DNA from: Macrostomum hystrix
Taxonomy: Eukaryota > Platyhelminthes > Macrostomidae
Length of the DNA: 64,000 nucleotides
Direction of reading: 5' to 3'
Assembly: GCA_950097015.1 (NCBI GenBank)
Contig: CATNEN010000034.1
Location: forward strand, 1,068,501-1,132,500
The position numbers were made by a program, and so were the translations under genes. This document shows positions 11,239 to 23,200 of this stretch, in pieces. Position 1 is the first letter of the stretch. Each line of letters begins with the position of its first letter. The notes beneath the pieces were generated by a model, which did no database searches, was not told the origin of the DNA, and saw only the letters and a list, made by a program, of their open reading frames with translations.

Positions 11239-14200
11239 ATGCTTCGATTGTGGAATTGCGCGTTCGGACCGCAGCTCTATCGGTTCTTTGATGCACGGGA
11301 GGTTGTAAGTGTTCCTTGTACACTTCATTTTACTAAATATCAGTACTATTTAAGTGACTACTTCCCCCTCCCTGACCCTCATTTGCCACAGCTCCTGACC
11401 CTGTTTCATTGACCCTGCCCCTGACCCTCTCTCATTGGCCACTAATCCTGACCCGCCTTCTTTGGCCACTGCCCCTCTTTCCCTCTGACCCGCCGCCCAT
11501 GACCCTCTTTCATTGGCCCCTGCCCCTGACCCTCCTTCATTGTCCCCTGCCCCTGTCCCTCTTTCTTTGGCTCCTGCCCCTGACCCTCTTTCTTTGGCCA
11601 CTGCCCCTGACCCTCTTTTATTGGCCACTGCTCCTGACCCTCTTTTATTGGCCACTGCTCCTGACCCTCTTTTATTGGCCACTGCTCCTGACCCTCTTTT
11701 ATTGGCCACTGCTCCTGACCCTCTTTTATTGGCCACTGCTCCTGACCCTCTTTTATTGGCCACTGCTCCTGACCCTCTTTTATTGGCCACTGCTCCTGAC
11801 CCTCTTTTATTGGGTCAGGTCCGTCACCATGCACTTTATTTTATCTGACTTCTATTTTTTCTTTGTCCTATACTTCCAGTCTTCATTCTATGCTGTGGCA
11901 TGATCTAACTTTGTATTGTAGAGTCAAATCTATCAGCAGAACCTGATGGAGTCTGTGCCAAATTACGTTCTAGGAGCGGTAAGATTATAATCAAAATTAT
12001 AATGGTTCTTTCATGGTTCTTTCGTTCCCTAAATGTGTTCATTTAGGAATTTCTGGCTTTTCTGCAAAACGCCATTTTTAAAGCTCGCCATTCTATCTAG
12101 TTTTCTATCTAATTTTTTAGGCTGAATTCTGCTTCGGGATTGCTAAATACGGCTGGCCATTCTATATGCCCTATGTTGTTAAACGACTAGTTAGTAGCAC
12201 AGGTAAATTTAGTTTTCTTTCTGTCAATAGTCACTTATAATGCAACGTAAACTACTATAAGTAGTAGAGGTAGATTTTCGATTCATTTTTTTGTCAATAA
12301 ATATTTGCGATTTTAGGTGAACGAATTCGAGTTCGCAGCGTCACGTATGTTGTCTACTCAGCTGGTGTGCTCTGCCTGTTGGCCTGCGCCGTACTTCTTC
12401 GCGGAATCGGTCGGGCATTGAACCCGACCTATTCAGAGTTCATCGCTGTGCTAGGCCGTGCTCAGCGCAGCCTGACCACTGAGAACAAAGAGGCGCTTTC
12501 CAGGTTCGATTTCGAATTCTGGGCCTGGCCAGTAGAATTCGACGCCGCCGGCGGTGGCGGACAAACGACTAGACGAGTTCGTCAACATCCAGCCGTCGAT
12601 GCCAATCCGGGCGCTGGCGGCCCCAGCGATTGGTTGTTGAATCTGTGCGCAGCCGGCCTAATTCGCTCGGTCGGCGTGCGGCTAACTTACCCAGGTTGCA
12701 CCAGTCTGATGAATGCCGTAACCAGGCCGTTCGTTCAACAGGTGCCTTGTCAAAATTATCTTTGTGATAATAATTGCCAGATTTCAGCGATTTACTGGAT
12801 CTTCACAAGAGAGTAGTAGCTACTTACGTTAAAAGCGAATGTGAGGTGCAGCGGGTCTCTTAAATATCAAAAGAGAGCTGCGGTTGCACACTTTATGATC
12901 GCTTGAAAAATTGATTGGCGGCTCACTTATAGAGCAAAGGGAAGCTGCGGCGGTTCACTTAAAGATCAAAGGTGAGCTGCGGCGCCCCACTTAAAGATGA
13001 AAGGTGAGTTACGGCGGCTCAATTACAGATCAAAGGGAAGCTGCGGCGGCTCAATTACAGATCAAAGAGAAGCTGCGGCGGCTCAATTACAGATCAAAGT
13101 TGAGCTGCGGCGGCTTACTTGCAGATCAAAGGGAAGCTGTAGCGACTCACTTGCAGATTAAGAGAAAGCAGATGCGCTTCATTACATTTCTAAGTGATGT
13201 AAAGTTTTTTAGGACTATCGAATGGACTTAAGTCGTTTAACATATGGAAAAAACAAAAATTAAAACAGGCTCGCTCCAGGCTGCGCCTAGAGCACGGCGC
13301 CAATCGTTATAAGCTGCGCACTCCGAATGGCTACGAAGTTGAATTATTCTTTGTTGATAAGCGAGCCAGCGGCGGAGCTAATGGCTCCACCTTGATTGTG
13401 TGCTGCGAGGGCAACGCCGCTTATCCGGAGATTGGCGCCACCGGCGTGCCTCTTGACGCTGGCTACTCCGTCATTGGCTGGCATCATCCGGGATTCGGTG
13501 GCAGCACGGTGTGTTGCTCGCAACAATTTTCCTAATAAAAAACAATAATAATTGCAGGAAAGCTGCTGACAATGGTACAATCGTCATTTAGTGGCACTAG
13601 ACCCGCAGCCAGCAAGGAGGCAATTCTGCCCATTTCGCTGACTCCTGAGCACACACGCACACAGATACTGTACGCAGGCATACGCTCACACAGGTGTGTA
13701 CATCTGCCCTGACTTTCTCATTGTCAGGCAGTGTACACTTACACTGTGCTTTGGAGGTTGGCCCTCGAGGGCGTAAATTGCAAGACAAGCCCTCAAGCCT
13801 TCTCTCCGCGGCTGCGCCCCAAAATGAATGTGGCCTCGCCGCGGAATCGAGCTCAGGGACCTTGGTGCAAGGGAAAACGCGTTAGATCGACCTCCCAATA
13901 ATTTCCTAATTCTGAATTAATTTTTTCGAGAGGATCTCTATTATTTTCTTCGCGAAAAAATTCAGGGTCTTCCACTGCCCAACACAGAGCAAGAGTTCAT
14001 CAGTACAGTGCTACAGTTTGCTGAGCAAATGCTGCGATTCCGTCTGAAAGACACGGCCATTCTGGCCTGGTCGATTGGCGGCTACACGGCTAGTTGGGCT
14101 GGAGCAAACTATCCAGAGCTAAAATATGTCATGCTGGATGCCACATTTGACAACATTGAAGAGCTGGCTGTCAAAGCCATGCCCAAGTTTGCTAGCGGCC

Positions 14201-17200
14201 TGGTGCGAGAGGCTATAAAACGCGAGATGAATCTGAACAATGCGGAACTGCTGTGCCGGTAAGCCATCAATGAAATCAAGCTGTCATTCGTGTGGTGTCG
14301 CAGTTTTCATTTTTCCCGTGAGATAATAAATAATAATAATTGCAGGAGGGCTGCGGGCAGTGGCACATCATTTGGTGGCACTAGACCCGCAGCAAGCGAG
14401 GAGGCAATTCTGCCCATTTCGCTGACTCCTGAGCACACACGCACACAGATACTGTACGCAGGCATACGCTCACACAAGTGTGTACATCTGCCCTGACTTT
14501 CTCATTGTCAGGCAGTGTACATTTCACTGTGCTTTGGAGGTTGGCCCTCAAGGGCGTAAATTGCACGACAAGCCCTCAAGCCTTCTCTCCGCGGCTGCGC
14601 CCCAAATAAATGTGGCCTCGCCGTGGAATCAAACTTAGGGACACTGGTGCGAGAGGCAAACGCGACAACCGCTCTGCCACCGACCCCTGTTCCCTTAGGA
14701 AACTCTTATCCAAGAGAGTCCTGCAGTTCTCGGATGCCCTTAGGAAACTCCTATCCAAGAGAGTCCTGCAGTTCTCGGATGCCCTTAGGAAACTCTTATC
14801 CAAGAGAGTCCTGCAGTTCTCGGATGCCCTTAGGAAACTCTTATCCAAGAGAGTCCTGCAGTTCTCGGATGCCCTTAGGAAACTCTTATCCAAGAGAGTC
14901 CTGCAGTTCTCGGATGCCCTTAGGAAACTCTTATCCAAGAGAGTCCTGCAGTTCTCGGATGCCCTTAGGAAACTCTTATCCAAGAGAGTCCTGCAGTTCT
15001 CGGATGCCCTTAGGAAACTCTTATCCAAGAGAGTCCTGCAGTTCTCGGATGCCCTTAGGAAACTCTTATCCAAGAGAGTCCTGCAGTTCTCGGATGCCCT
15101 TAGGAAACTCTTATCCAAGAGAGTCCTGCAGTTCTCGGATGCCCTTAGGAAACTCTTATCCAAGAGAGTCCTGCAGTTCTCGGATGCCCTTAGGAAACTC
15201 TTATCCAAGAGAGCCCCGCAGTTCTCGGATGCCCTTAGGAAACTCTTATCCAAGAGAGTCCTGCAGTTCTCGGATGCCCTTAGGAAACTCTTATCCAAGA
15301 GAGTCCTGCAGTTCTCGGATGCCCTTAGGAAACTCTTATCCAAGAGAGCCCCGCAGTTCTCGGATGCCCTTAGGAAACTCTTATCCAAGAGAGCCCCGCA
15401 GTTCTCGGATGCCCTTAGGAAACTCTTATCCAAGAGAGTCCTGCAGTTCTCGGATGCCCTTAGGAAACTCTTATCCAAGAGAGCCCCGCAGTTCTCGGAT
15501 GCCCTTAGGAAACTCTTATCCAAGAGAGTCCTGCAGTTCTCACTCGTTAGGCTTGGTCTGATGCTTTCGTGAAGATTCGTCGAGGTCGGACAAAGACGTC
15601 TGAGATTTTTGGGCTCTCGGGTGTCTCGTATTTATAGCCAATCTGGACCCCTCCCAGCGATGCTATTGGCTGGGCTCATTCGAGCTCTCTCATTGGCTGG
15701 AATGAAATCATTCAGCGGGTGTGCCACAACAGCGGTGAAAAACCTTGGAATTGGAGATAACTGCCAACGGATTGCCTAGCACAGACGCTAGCAGACACCC
15801 TAGCTCCCAATCTTAACTCAACTAAAAAGATAGGACTTAAGCTAGGCTATCTAGCGACCCACTGCATTTGGATGCCTAAATTCTTCACTGGAATTTCTAT
15901 AATTATGGACAGAAAGTTTCCTAAATTCTGTTCAAGCCGTACTAGAATTTTCCTACAGTCTTAGTGGAATTTTCCTACTCTTGAGTAGGTTTCCTACGGT
16001 TTTTAGTGGAATATCGATACATTCTTAATTAGACTTTGTCTGCATACTTTAGTGTAATTTTACTAAACTTTTAGTACAATTGTGGTGTTAAAATTTTAAC
16101 GGAATAATAATTAAACTCCTTTAAAACAAGCTTGAACTTTTAAGATGGTTAAATCTTTATTAATTTGAATCTCTTTTATTTTTACTGTCAGTTGTCATCA
16201 AGTATCGATGTCTGTAAAAGCTATTAAAACAATGCAGATAGTAGGGCAAAGCAACACAGTTTGCTGCATCACATCATTAAAAAACGAGTGATGCGTCTGG
16301 TGATGTATTCGGAATGCACTTTTGCAAGCTAATGATCGTCTGTGCAGAGTGCGCAAGAGCAGCATCTAATAATTCTCATATGCAAGTCTAGTTTTGTTCT
16401 TGTCTCTTTATGTAGATGATCACCATCAATCAGTCTAGATCAGCTTCTACTCTGAGTCAAGACTTGGGGTTTGGAATGACAATTTTAAATGAGCTCAAAA
16501 CTAGCTTATATATGGTTTGGCAAGCCCGACCGCTTGAGCGACGGTGCGTGTTTTCTACTGCGTAAAACTGGGCCGATATAAAATCTACCCTCAGGCTGAC
16601 CCATTTTGTAACCAGATTTAACTATTGCTAAGCTGGCTAAAATATGAAAATGGATTAATGGGTTTTAGCCCAGATTTTAGGCTCTATAAACTGACAGAAA
16701 AAGTTGTGGTTCACGGAGAGCGTAATTTCGTATGTATTTTGCATATGGCAGCCCTAGTTATTCTTTCAAAAAATTCGCACGAAATCTGACTCAAATGTCA
16801 GACTGGTCCATAATATTCGCCGGAATGTGACCCGGATACACCACATAGAACGCGTCATGTTTTTCTGTTTTATGTTTCTGGAAACTCTAGAGGCGTGCAG
16901 CACGACTATAAAGTACCAGTTGATTCAGTATTGTTTTTTTATGGCTCCTCTTCGTCATCGAAGTCGTCATCTTCATCTCCAGTCTCCGCAGCTGGAGACG
17001 TCGGTGTTTGATTGTCGTCAAAGTTATCTGATGCGGCTGTGGCCATAGAATCGTCCAGGTCAGCGGCGTCGGAGACGCATGCTGCCGCTTGCCATGCGGC
17101 CAATCGGAGTCGCTTGTCGGCTGCCAGAAAAAATAATGGATAGGCCAGGCAGGCGGCGTAGGCGATCCACTTGGCGTCTGCCAGAGTCCTTGCCGACGGT

Positions 17201-20200
17201 TGGGCACTCGCCATGCAGTGAAAGTTCAAACAGAGACAATGTGCCAGGCTACCCAGCATGTAGGGTGACCAGAATACGACTGCTACGAAGAATAAGCACA
17301 GATTGATCGTGCACGCAGAGCGCTCCTCCTGCAGCATTCGACGCCATGAGTTACTTGCTGATCCGCTTCTGTTTTTTTGCAAAAATTTAAGTGAATAAGC
17401 GAGTCATGGATGAACTAATGAGTTTGGTATGCCTATAACTAGCCACCACTAGTTCGTTAAAAATCAGTTTAACCCGAAACATCAGTGCAAAAGAGCGACT
17501 CGCTGTCATGCGAGCGCCATGCTTGCTCACCACTATCTTGTCACTAGGCACACTCGCATATTAAGTAGGCAGTCCTTACGTCTCCCATTGTCCGCTGCGA
17601 GCTGTCTGAATCTCCACTTCTGGTTCTCTGGCCAGTGCCGCAGTGTCCGCTGCTGACGTCTGGCCCTGCGCATCCGTCGTCGTTGACGTGGCAGCCGCTG
17701 CTGCTGCTGCCGCTTCGTATAGCGCGCGGCCGTGTCTGGGACAAACAGCACAATCTTGTGCCAACCTGTGCAGCGCCCTGTCGGTTGTGTAGCTAGCTGG
17801 TAGTGAGGCCTGCCCACGATTAGGACTGTGATGCTGTCGCCACCAGTTTGCGTTTCCGCTGCCGAATGTAACAGTGCGATTGTACTGTCGAGAGTCCAAA
17901 GTCTGACAGCTCTGGCTTCCAACAATCTGGCCAGCGACTGATTGTTGGCCACCTGAGTTTGTCAGCGTTTCGTCGTTCGCCTCCGGAATGGTTGCCATGT
18001 GGTACATTTCCAGGAAAATACCGCTACCTCCGCTACTGTCGAGTGTCAGAGCTGCAGCTGTGTCTGTCGGGTGCAGAAGCAGGGTCTCAGCTGTAGTGTC
18101 GCGTTGCATTTCGATCACACTTGGTGACCAATGCTCCTGCTCATGCTGCTGCTGCTGCTGTTGTTGCAGCTGTTGCATTCTTTGACGTCTTATTTGTCGA
18201 CGCCGGCGTCTAGAAGCCGCCTTCATCAGGCCGGCGGTGGCAGCTTCGGCATTGCCGTCGCTGCGACGAAGCGCAGCGAATTGGCGAAACGCCATCAGCA
18301 GCAGGGTCAGACTGGCTAGGCCGGGGAGGCCGTAAGACATGCAGGCGCGTAGGATAACAAAGTTGGGATCTCGGTGCAGGCAAGCGCCCCCTGTCACATC
18401 GAAGAGATCTTCATAACTGAAATTTTGCCAATGAAGTCTTTATACTACTAACATCCGTCCACCAAACGCTCCTTACTCGACACCTTGCTTTTGATCTTGA
18501 ATAAAGCGGTCAGGTACTAGTTGAAACTTACTGCTTGCTGATTGCAAACTCGGCTGTAGTTTGTATAAAGCTAACACTCCATGGTGCGCCAATCTTCAGG
18601 CAGGTAGATCCGCGCCCAGTAGAATGTGAATAGCTCATTGGATAGCGCAATCTTAGCCAGGTGTCTATAGCGCAGCCGAGGCAGTGCAGGAACACCAGGT
18701 TGCATAAAAAGGTGTCCATGTATAGCCAAACTATGCACAGTGTGTCTAGCAGCTGCTTGTACTTTTCGCCTGACAAACGATTGGTCAATTGTATAAGTTT
18801 CCATAGAGCATGGTTCAAATTTCGTTCAATTCAACTCTTTGAATAATACGAATACGATAGCTTCAAAAACAAGTTCATCAGCTAATCGATACCATCAATT
18901 TTAATGGTAGTCTAGCTAGGCACAAATTGAATTTCATGATTATGCTATGAATAATAATAATCTTCTTTCCACAAGCTAAAGAGGATTAAAGATTTTTGTT
19001 CGGAGAGTAAAAATCTACACAAAATTTCTCTTTGGACTGCCAATATTTGGATCCATACTTTGCTTACATAGCCTGTATACATATATCCATAATCAGGTTA
19101 GTGGGAGAGGGTGTGTTCAGCCACGGCTTCAGATTCTAATCGCTAGATGATCCGCCTCTGGTCTCCGCCGGTGAGCGTTTCCTCTGTTTTTCTTCTTCAT
19201 TGGCGAAGAGAGAGAGTTGTAATTGCATCAAAGGAGGGATAGAAGAGAATTGTCTGTCGCTTTGGGATCACTTCATCTCGAAGTGAAGGGATTGGTTCTC
19301 CAGCCCCTCCCCATTCGAGCCGATTGCTGTAGGATCAATCGCCTCTGGGATAGAAGTAGGATTATGAGAGATTAAGAAAAGCGAAAGTGATGGGCAGTGA
19401 GGCGTTTGTGTCGAATTCCTGGATCATGAAACTTGCCGCATGCGCAAACCAAAGCTTTTCTGCAACCTGTAGTTGGATTTATTCGCGCCACGTTGCTCGT
19501 TATATTTAAGCTATGTAGAGCTTAGATTTTGCGTGCCAGTTAGCGTTGATGAATATCACACCTGTATTTTTATTTCTATTCCTACAAATTTGTGCTTTTT
19601 ATAATAGACAAGCATCAGTTGTCTTCGGAAACAAGCAATAGAAGGAGGGCCAGACAAAGTGGGAAGAGGTCAGTGAGAACCAGAATGGGAATTGGTCAGT
19701 GAGAAGCAGAGTGGGAAGAGGTCAGTGAGAACCAGAATGGGAATTGGTCAGTGAGAAGCAGAGTGGGAAGAGGTCAGTGAGAAGCAGAGTGGGAAGAGGT
19801 CAGTGAGAAGCAGAGTGGGAATTGGTCAGAAGAAACGTAAATGAACATAAGTTAAGAAAAATGAAGAAGTTTGAAGCGATAGTAAGGTGTCCAAAATATT
19901 TAAGTTCAATTTAGATAACAAGCACAATGCACAGTCGTGAATGACTTCAGAAGCAGAAAAAAATGGAGAGAAATGGTGAGACGGTTGGTGTAAACAGATG
20001 CTAGAAGTAAAAGAATTAGATAAAGAGTGAGTCAAAGAGAGGGAAGGAGAGAACGCCAACATAGAATCGACAAGTAGTGAAAAAATTGGACCACGGTAAC
20101 CAGAAGCGCAGTGGCAACGCGGACCCGCATCAATCAGAATGCGGAATGTCGATACTGTTTTCAAGCTCCCATTTTCATCCTTATAGGCGCTATAGGCGAA

Positions 20201-23200
20201 CGGGGTTAGGGTGATGAGAGAAAAAATGGGAATGGAAACTAGAGCCTTGGGCGATAATAACAGCTGAACTATATAGCGACTCCGGTTAATCTGTGCGCCT
20301 GGAAACCCTCGCGTTGGATTGAAAGCTAAGCCGGCAGTGAGCGATAGAAAGCGAAAGAGGAACTGCCTAATTAGACCGTCACCCTGGCGACCTCATCCGC
20401 CCGGCGGTTGGCGCAGCTGCTCCACACTCTATTTTCAGAAGAAAAACGCCATTTAGAGAGAAGGCCTGCTGTAAGAAGTGGTCTTTTAAGCATCAGTGGT
20501 CTCAAAATGAATCGCAAAAGACGCAACGACCGTATGGCCATAAGTTAAAATTTTAGTGAGAAAAAAGTAGAAGGCCGGCACCTTAAAGTGACACCTTAAT
20601 TTGTAGTTTGAGGATAACTCAGGTTATCAAAACGGCTGACTTGCTGAACCAAAATTTATCTCTCAACCTAACAGATCATTAGATTGCATCAAACCTACCA
20701 GATGCCATCCCATCCTGCAAAATCCTCAGATTGAAAGTCTTAAGTCAAGTTCAAGGCAATCATTTGCTTAAAGTGCTTGCGCTTTAGCCAAACAAGCCGC
20801 ACTATCGGTGAGCTGGTATTTAAGAAGTACAACTGGCAAATTGAATCACACTCGTTGTCCTTAGCCCTCCGTCAAATTCACTTTATTCGGACCATAATTG
20901 TGTAAAATGATTGGCCCCTCTAGAGTGATTGGCCAAGCAGCATCGATCGATGTAGTAAAAATCAACCGAACAACGCGATACAATGACGCTTTTCTAGAGA
21001 CTCAATCACATTTTCTTGTTTGAGCTGCTCTGAGACTCCAAAAAAATTCGATTGGCTGATGACTGTTGCTTCTAGTTAATAAGCTCTCGTTTGTTGCTGC
21101 AGTGGCCTGACTGCTTCTGACAATACTACGAGCTATGAAATTTTATTATTTACAGAATAAAATTTCGCTACGAATCAGAGCTTAAATTTTTAAGCTTGTA
21201 AAAGAAGTGGGTGGCATAGAAGTAGAGATTTGCTTTGTGAGATAAAGATTCAGATGCGGACATAGGTAGAGTGGTGGACGGAGAGCGGTAGAGAGTGGTA
21301 GGCGGAGAGAGGTAGAGTGTTTGGCGGAAGAGGTAGAGAGTGGTTGGCAGGTAGAGGTAGGGTTGCTGAGAGGTAAATGTTGGTAGATCGAGAGGTACTT
21401 CATATACTAACTGAGAAAGGTTGTTTGGAATAAAGAAGAACATTGATTAAATTTGTAAGGTATCTATTAAAGAGTTACGTGTCCAGTTTAGCCTCACCAA
21501 CAATGTCGAACACAAGGTCTGGCGGCACAGCCACCAGGCACTGCAGCAGCATAGCGGCGCACACAGAGTTGGCATAGTAGTAGGTGACCGCCCGCAGAGA
21601 TCTGTTACGCCGCATGCCAGTCAATAAAAGGCTGTTCAGCACCAGCGCCAGGACTAGAATTGTGGCGCCAATGGCCAGGGTGGCCGCGGTTGGCAACGGC
21701 ATGGAGTCGCGTAGTTTGTTTTGCAATGTTCTTCGCCGTACTGTCAGAGTATTTTTGATCTGCTGGATTAGGCCTTATTCCATTTCGTGCATTTATTCAA
21801 CCGGCATTAGTCTGAAATGCCCCATGATTGGACACTGGATGGCATCAGCGATGGCTATTGGACAAGCGGCTGACTGGCTTGGGTTGCTGTGTAGCCTAGA
21901 AATATCACAGCGAAGGCGGCCCGAAGGTTATTGCGCTCAAGTGCAGGGCCACTGTCGCAATCTCTTGGGAGCTAAGGCATGTCCGAGCGAGGGCATCGCA
22001 TCCCTGGCGGCAACAATTTTCATTCTGTTAGGATTCAATTTCCATATTCACTATGCTGTAGTAGTGCTAGTTGCTATACTCTGCAACTGTAGAGTTTGCT
22101 TGCCTCGTCAAATTATTTTCATCTGAAAAATTTCGACTTGAAAATGCAAGTTGCAAAATGTCGAACGAATTTTGATTTTTAACTCCCTACTACGTCTTGT
22201 GAGTTCTCACTGGATTATTGACTTATGAATCAAATTTCTGCTGCTGCTGCTGCTGTTCGCATAGCAGCCTAGTCTTCGGTTTCAAGTATTAACATTCTAC
22301 AGTATTTAGATTTTTTCTCCATTCTATTGATGTTCGCGACAGAAACGCTGAAGATATGGAGATCGATTCTTGACTTGCTTGACTTAGCGCACGCTCGCGA
22401 CAGTTCCATGAGAGAGCATTCTTGGCCCACTTTCACCTACTTTAAAAGCTGCTGCTGCTGTTGCTGTTGCAGAGGACAGATATGTCACTGTGGCTCTCAC
22501 GCATTTGTGACAGAGCCAAAATGTGCTATGGAGGCGCGAAGGAAATCGAAATGCGCGGATCACAAAAACACATCGGAGTTCTAAGGTGGGCAAGCGCCTT
22601 CCAAAAAAAACTAAAATCTAGGGCGGTGAGGGGATCAAGGTATTTTTGGCCTAGTACGCGAGAGAGAGCTAGTAGCTACCTTAGTCTCCTGCTTCTAATT
22701 TGTTTTCCCACCCGACGGCTGATTCCATCTTTCCGACCCGTTTCTGATTGCGCCACATGCCATAGGAAATCTGTTGCCATGTTGCCATGCGGTGCGCACT
22801 TCTGTTTGCAGGATATTTGGTCAAAGTATATGTGCGTTTGCTGTGGAGGCTGCAGGAGCGAAGAAGTCAGAAAACTATAGGCACTTTATTTGTCTTATTG
22901 GGGAAGTTAAACCGAATGGCTTGTTGTAATTAATCAAATTGCTGCGGGTTTGCACACATTGCGTGCATCACTCATTGCATAGATTCGTCAGTTTGACCAG
23001 CGGTTTGAGAAAATGCTGAATTCTTAGCACTACCCACCGTAGCGTAACATTACCTTGTCGCCAACTGGAGACAATCGCCAGTCATTTCCAATTACTGCAT
23101 TACTAATTGCATCCACATTGCATTGTGCAGCTACCCGGGACCAGTGAAGTTAATTCGACGCTCCCAGGACGAAATGATCACCACTGGCCGACCGGACGAA

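Noticed and set aside
14576-15572. Three overlapping open frames of more than 300 codons with perfect 15-residue repeats
   Set aside because: They exist only because the VNTR unit is 45 bp and lacks stops. The minus-strand frame has no ATG, and the region is inside an ABHD16A intron. No homology seen.
22327-22880. Cys-rich frames as a possible zinc-finger gene
   Set aside because: No regular zinc-ligand spacing, and they include CTG-triplet runs. They lie in ABHD16A intron 6 with no splice support.
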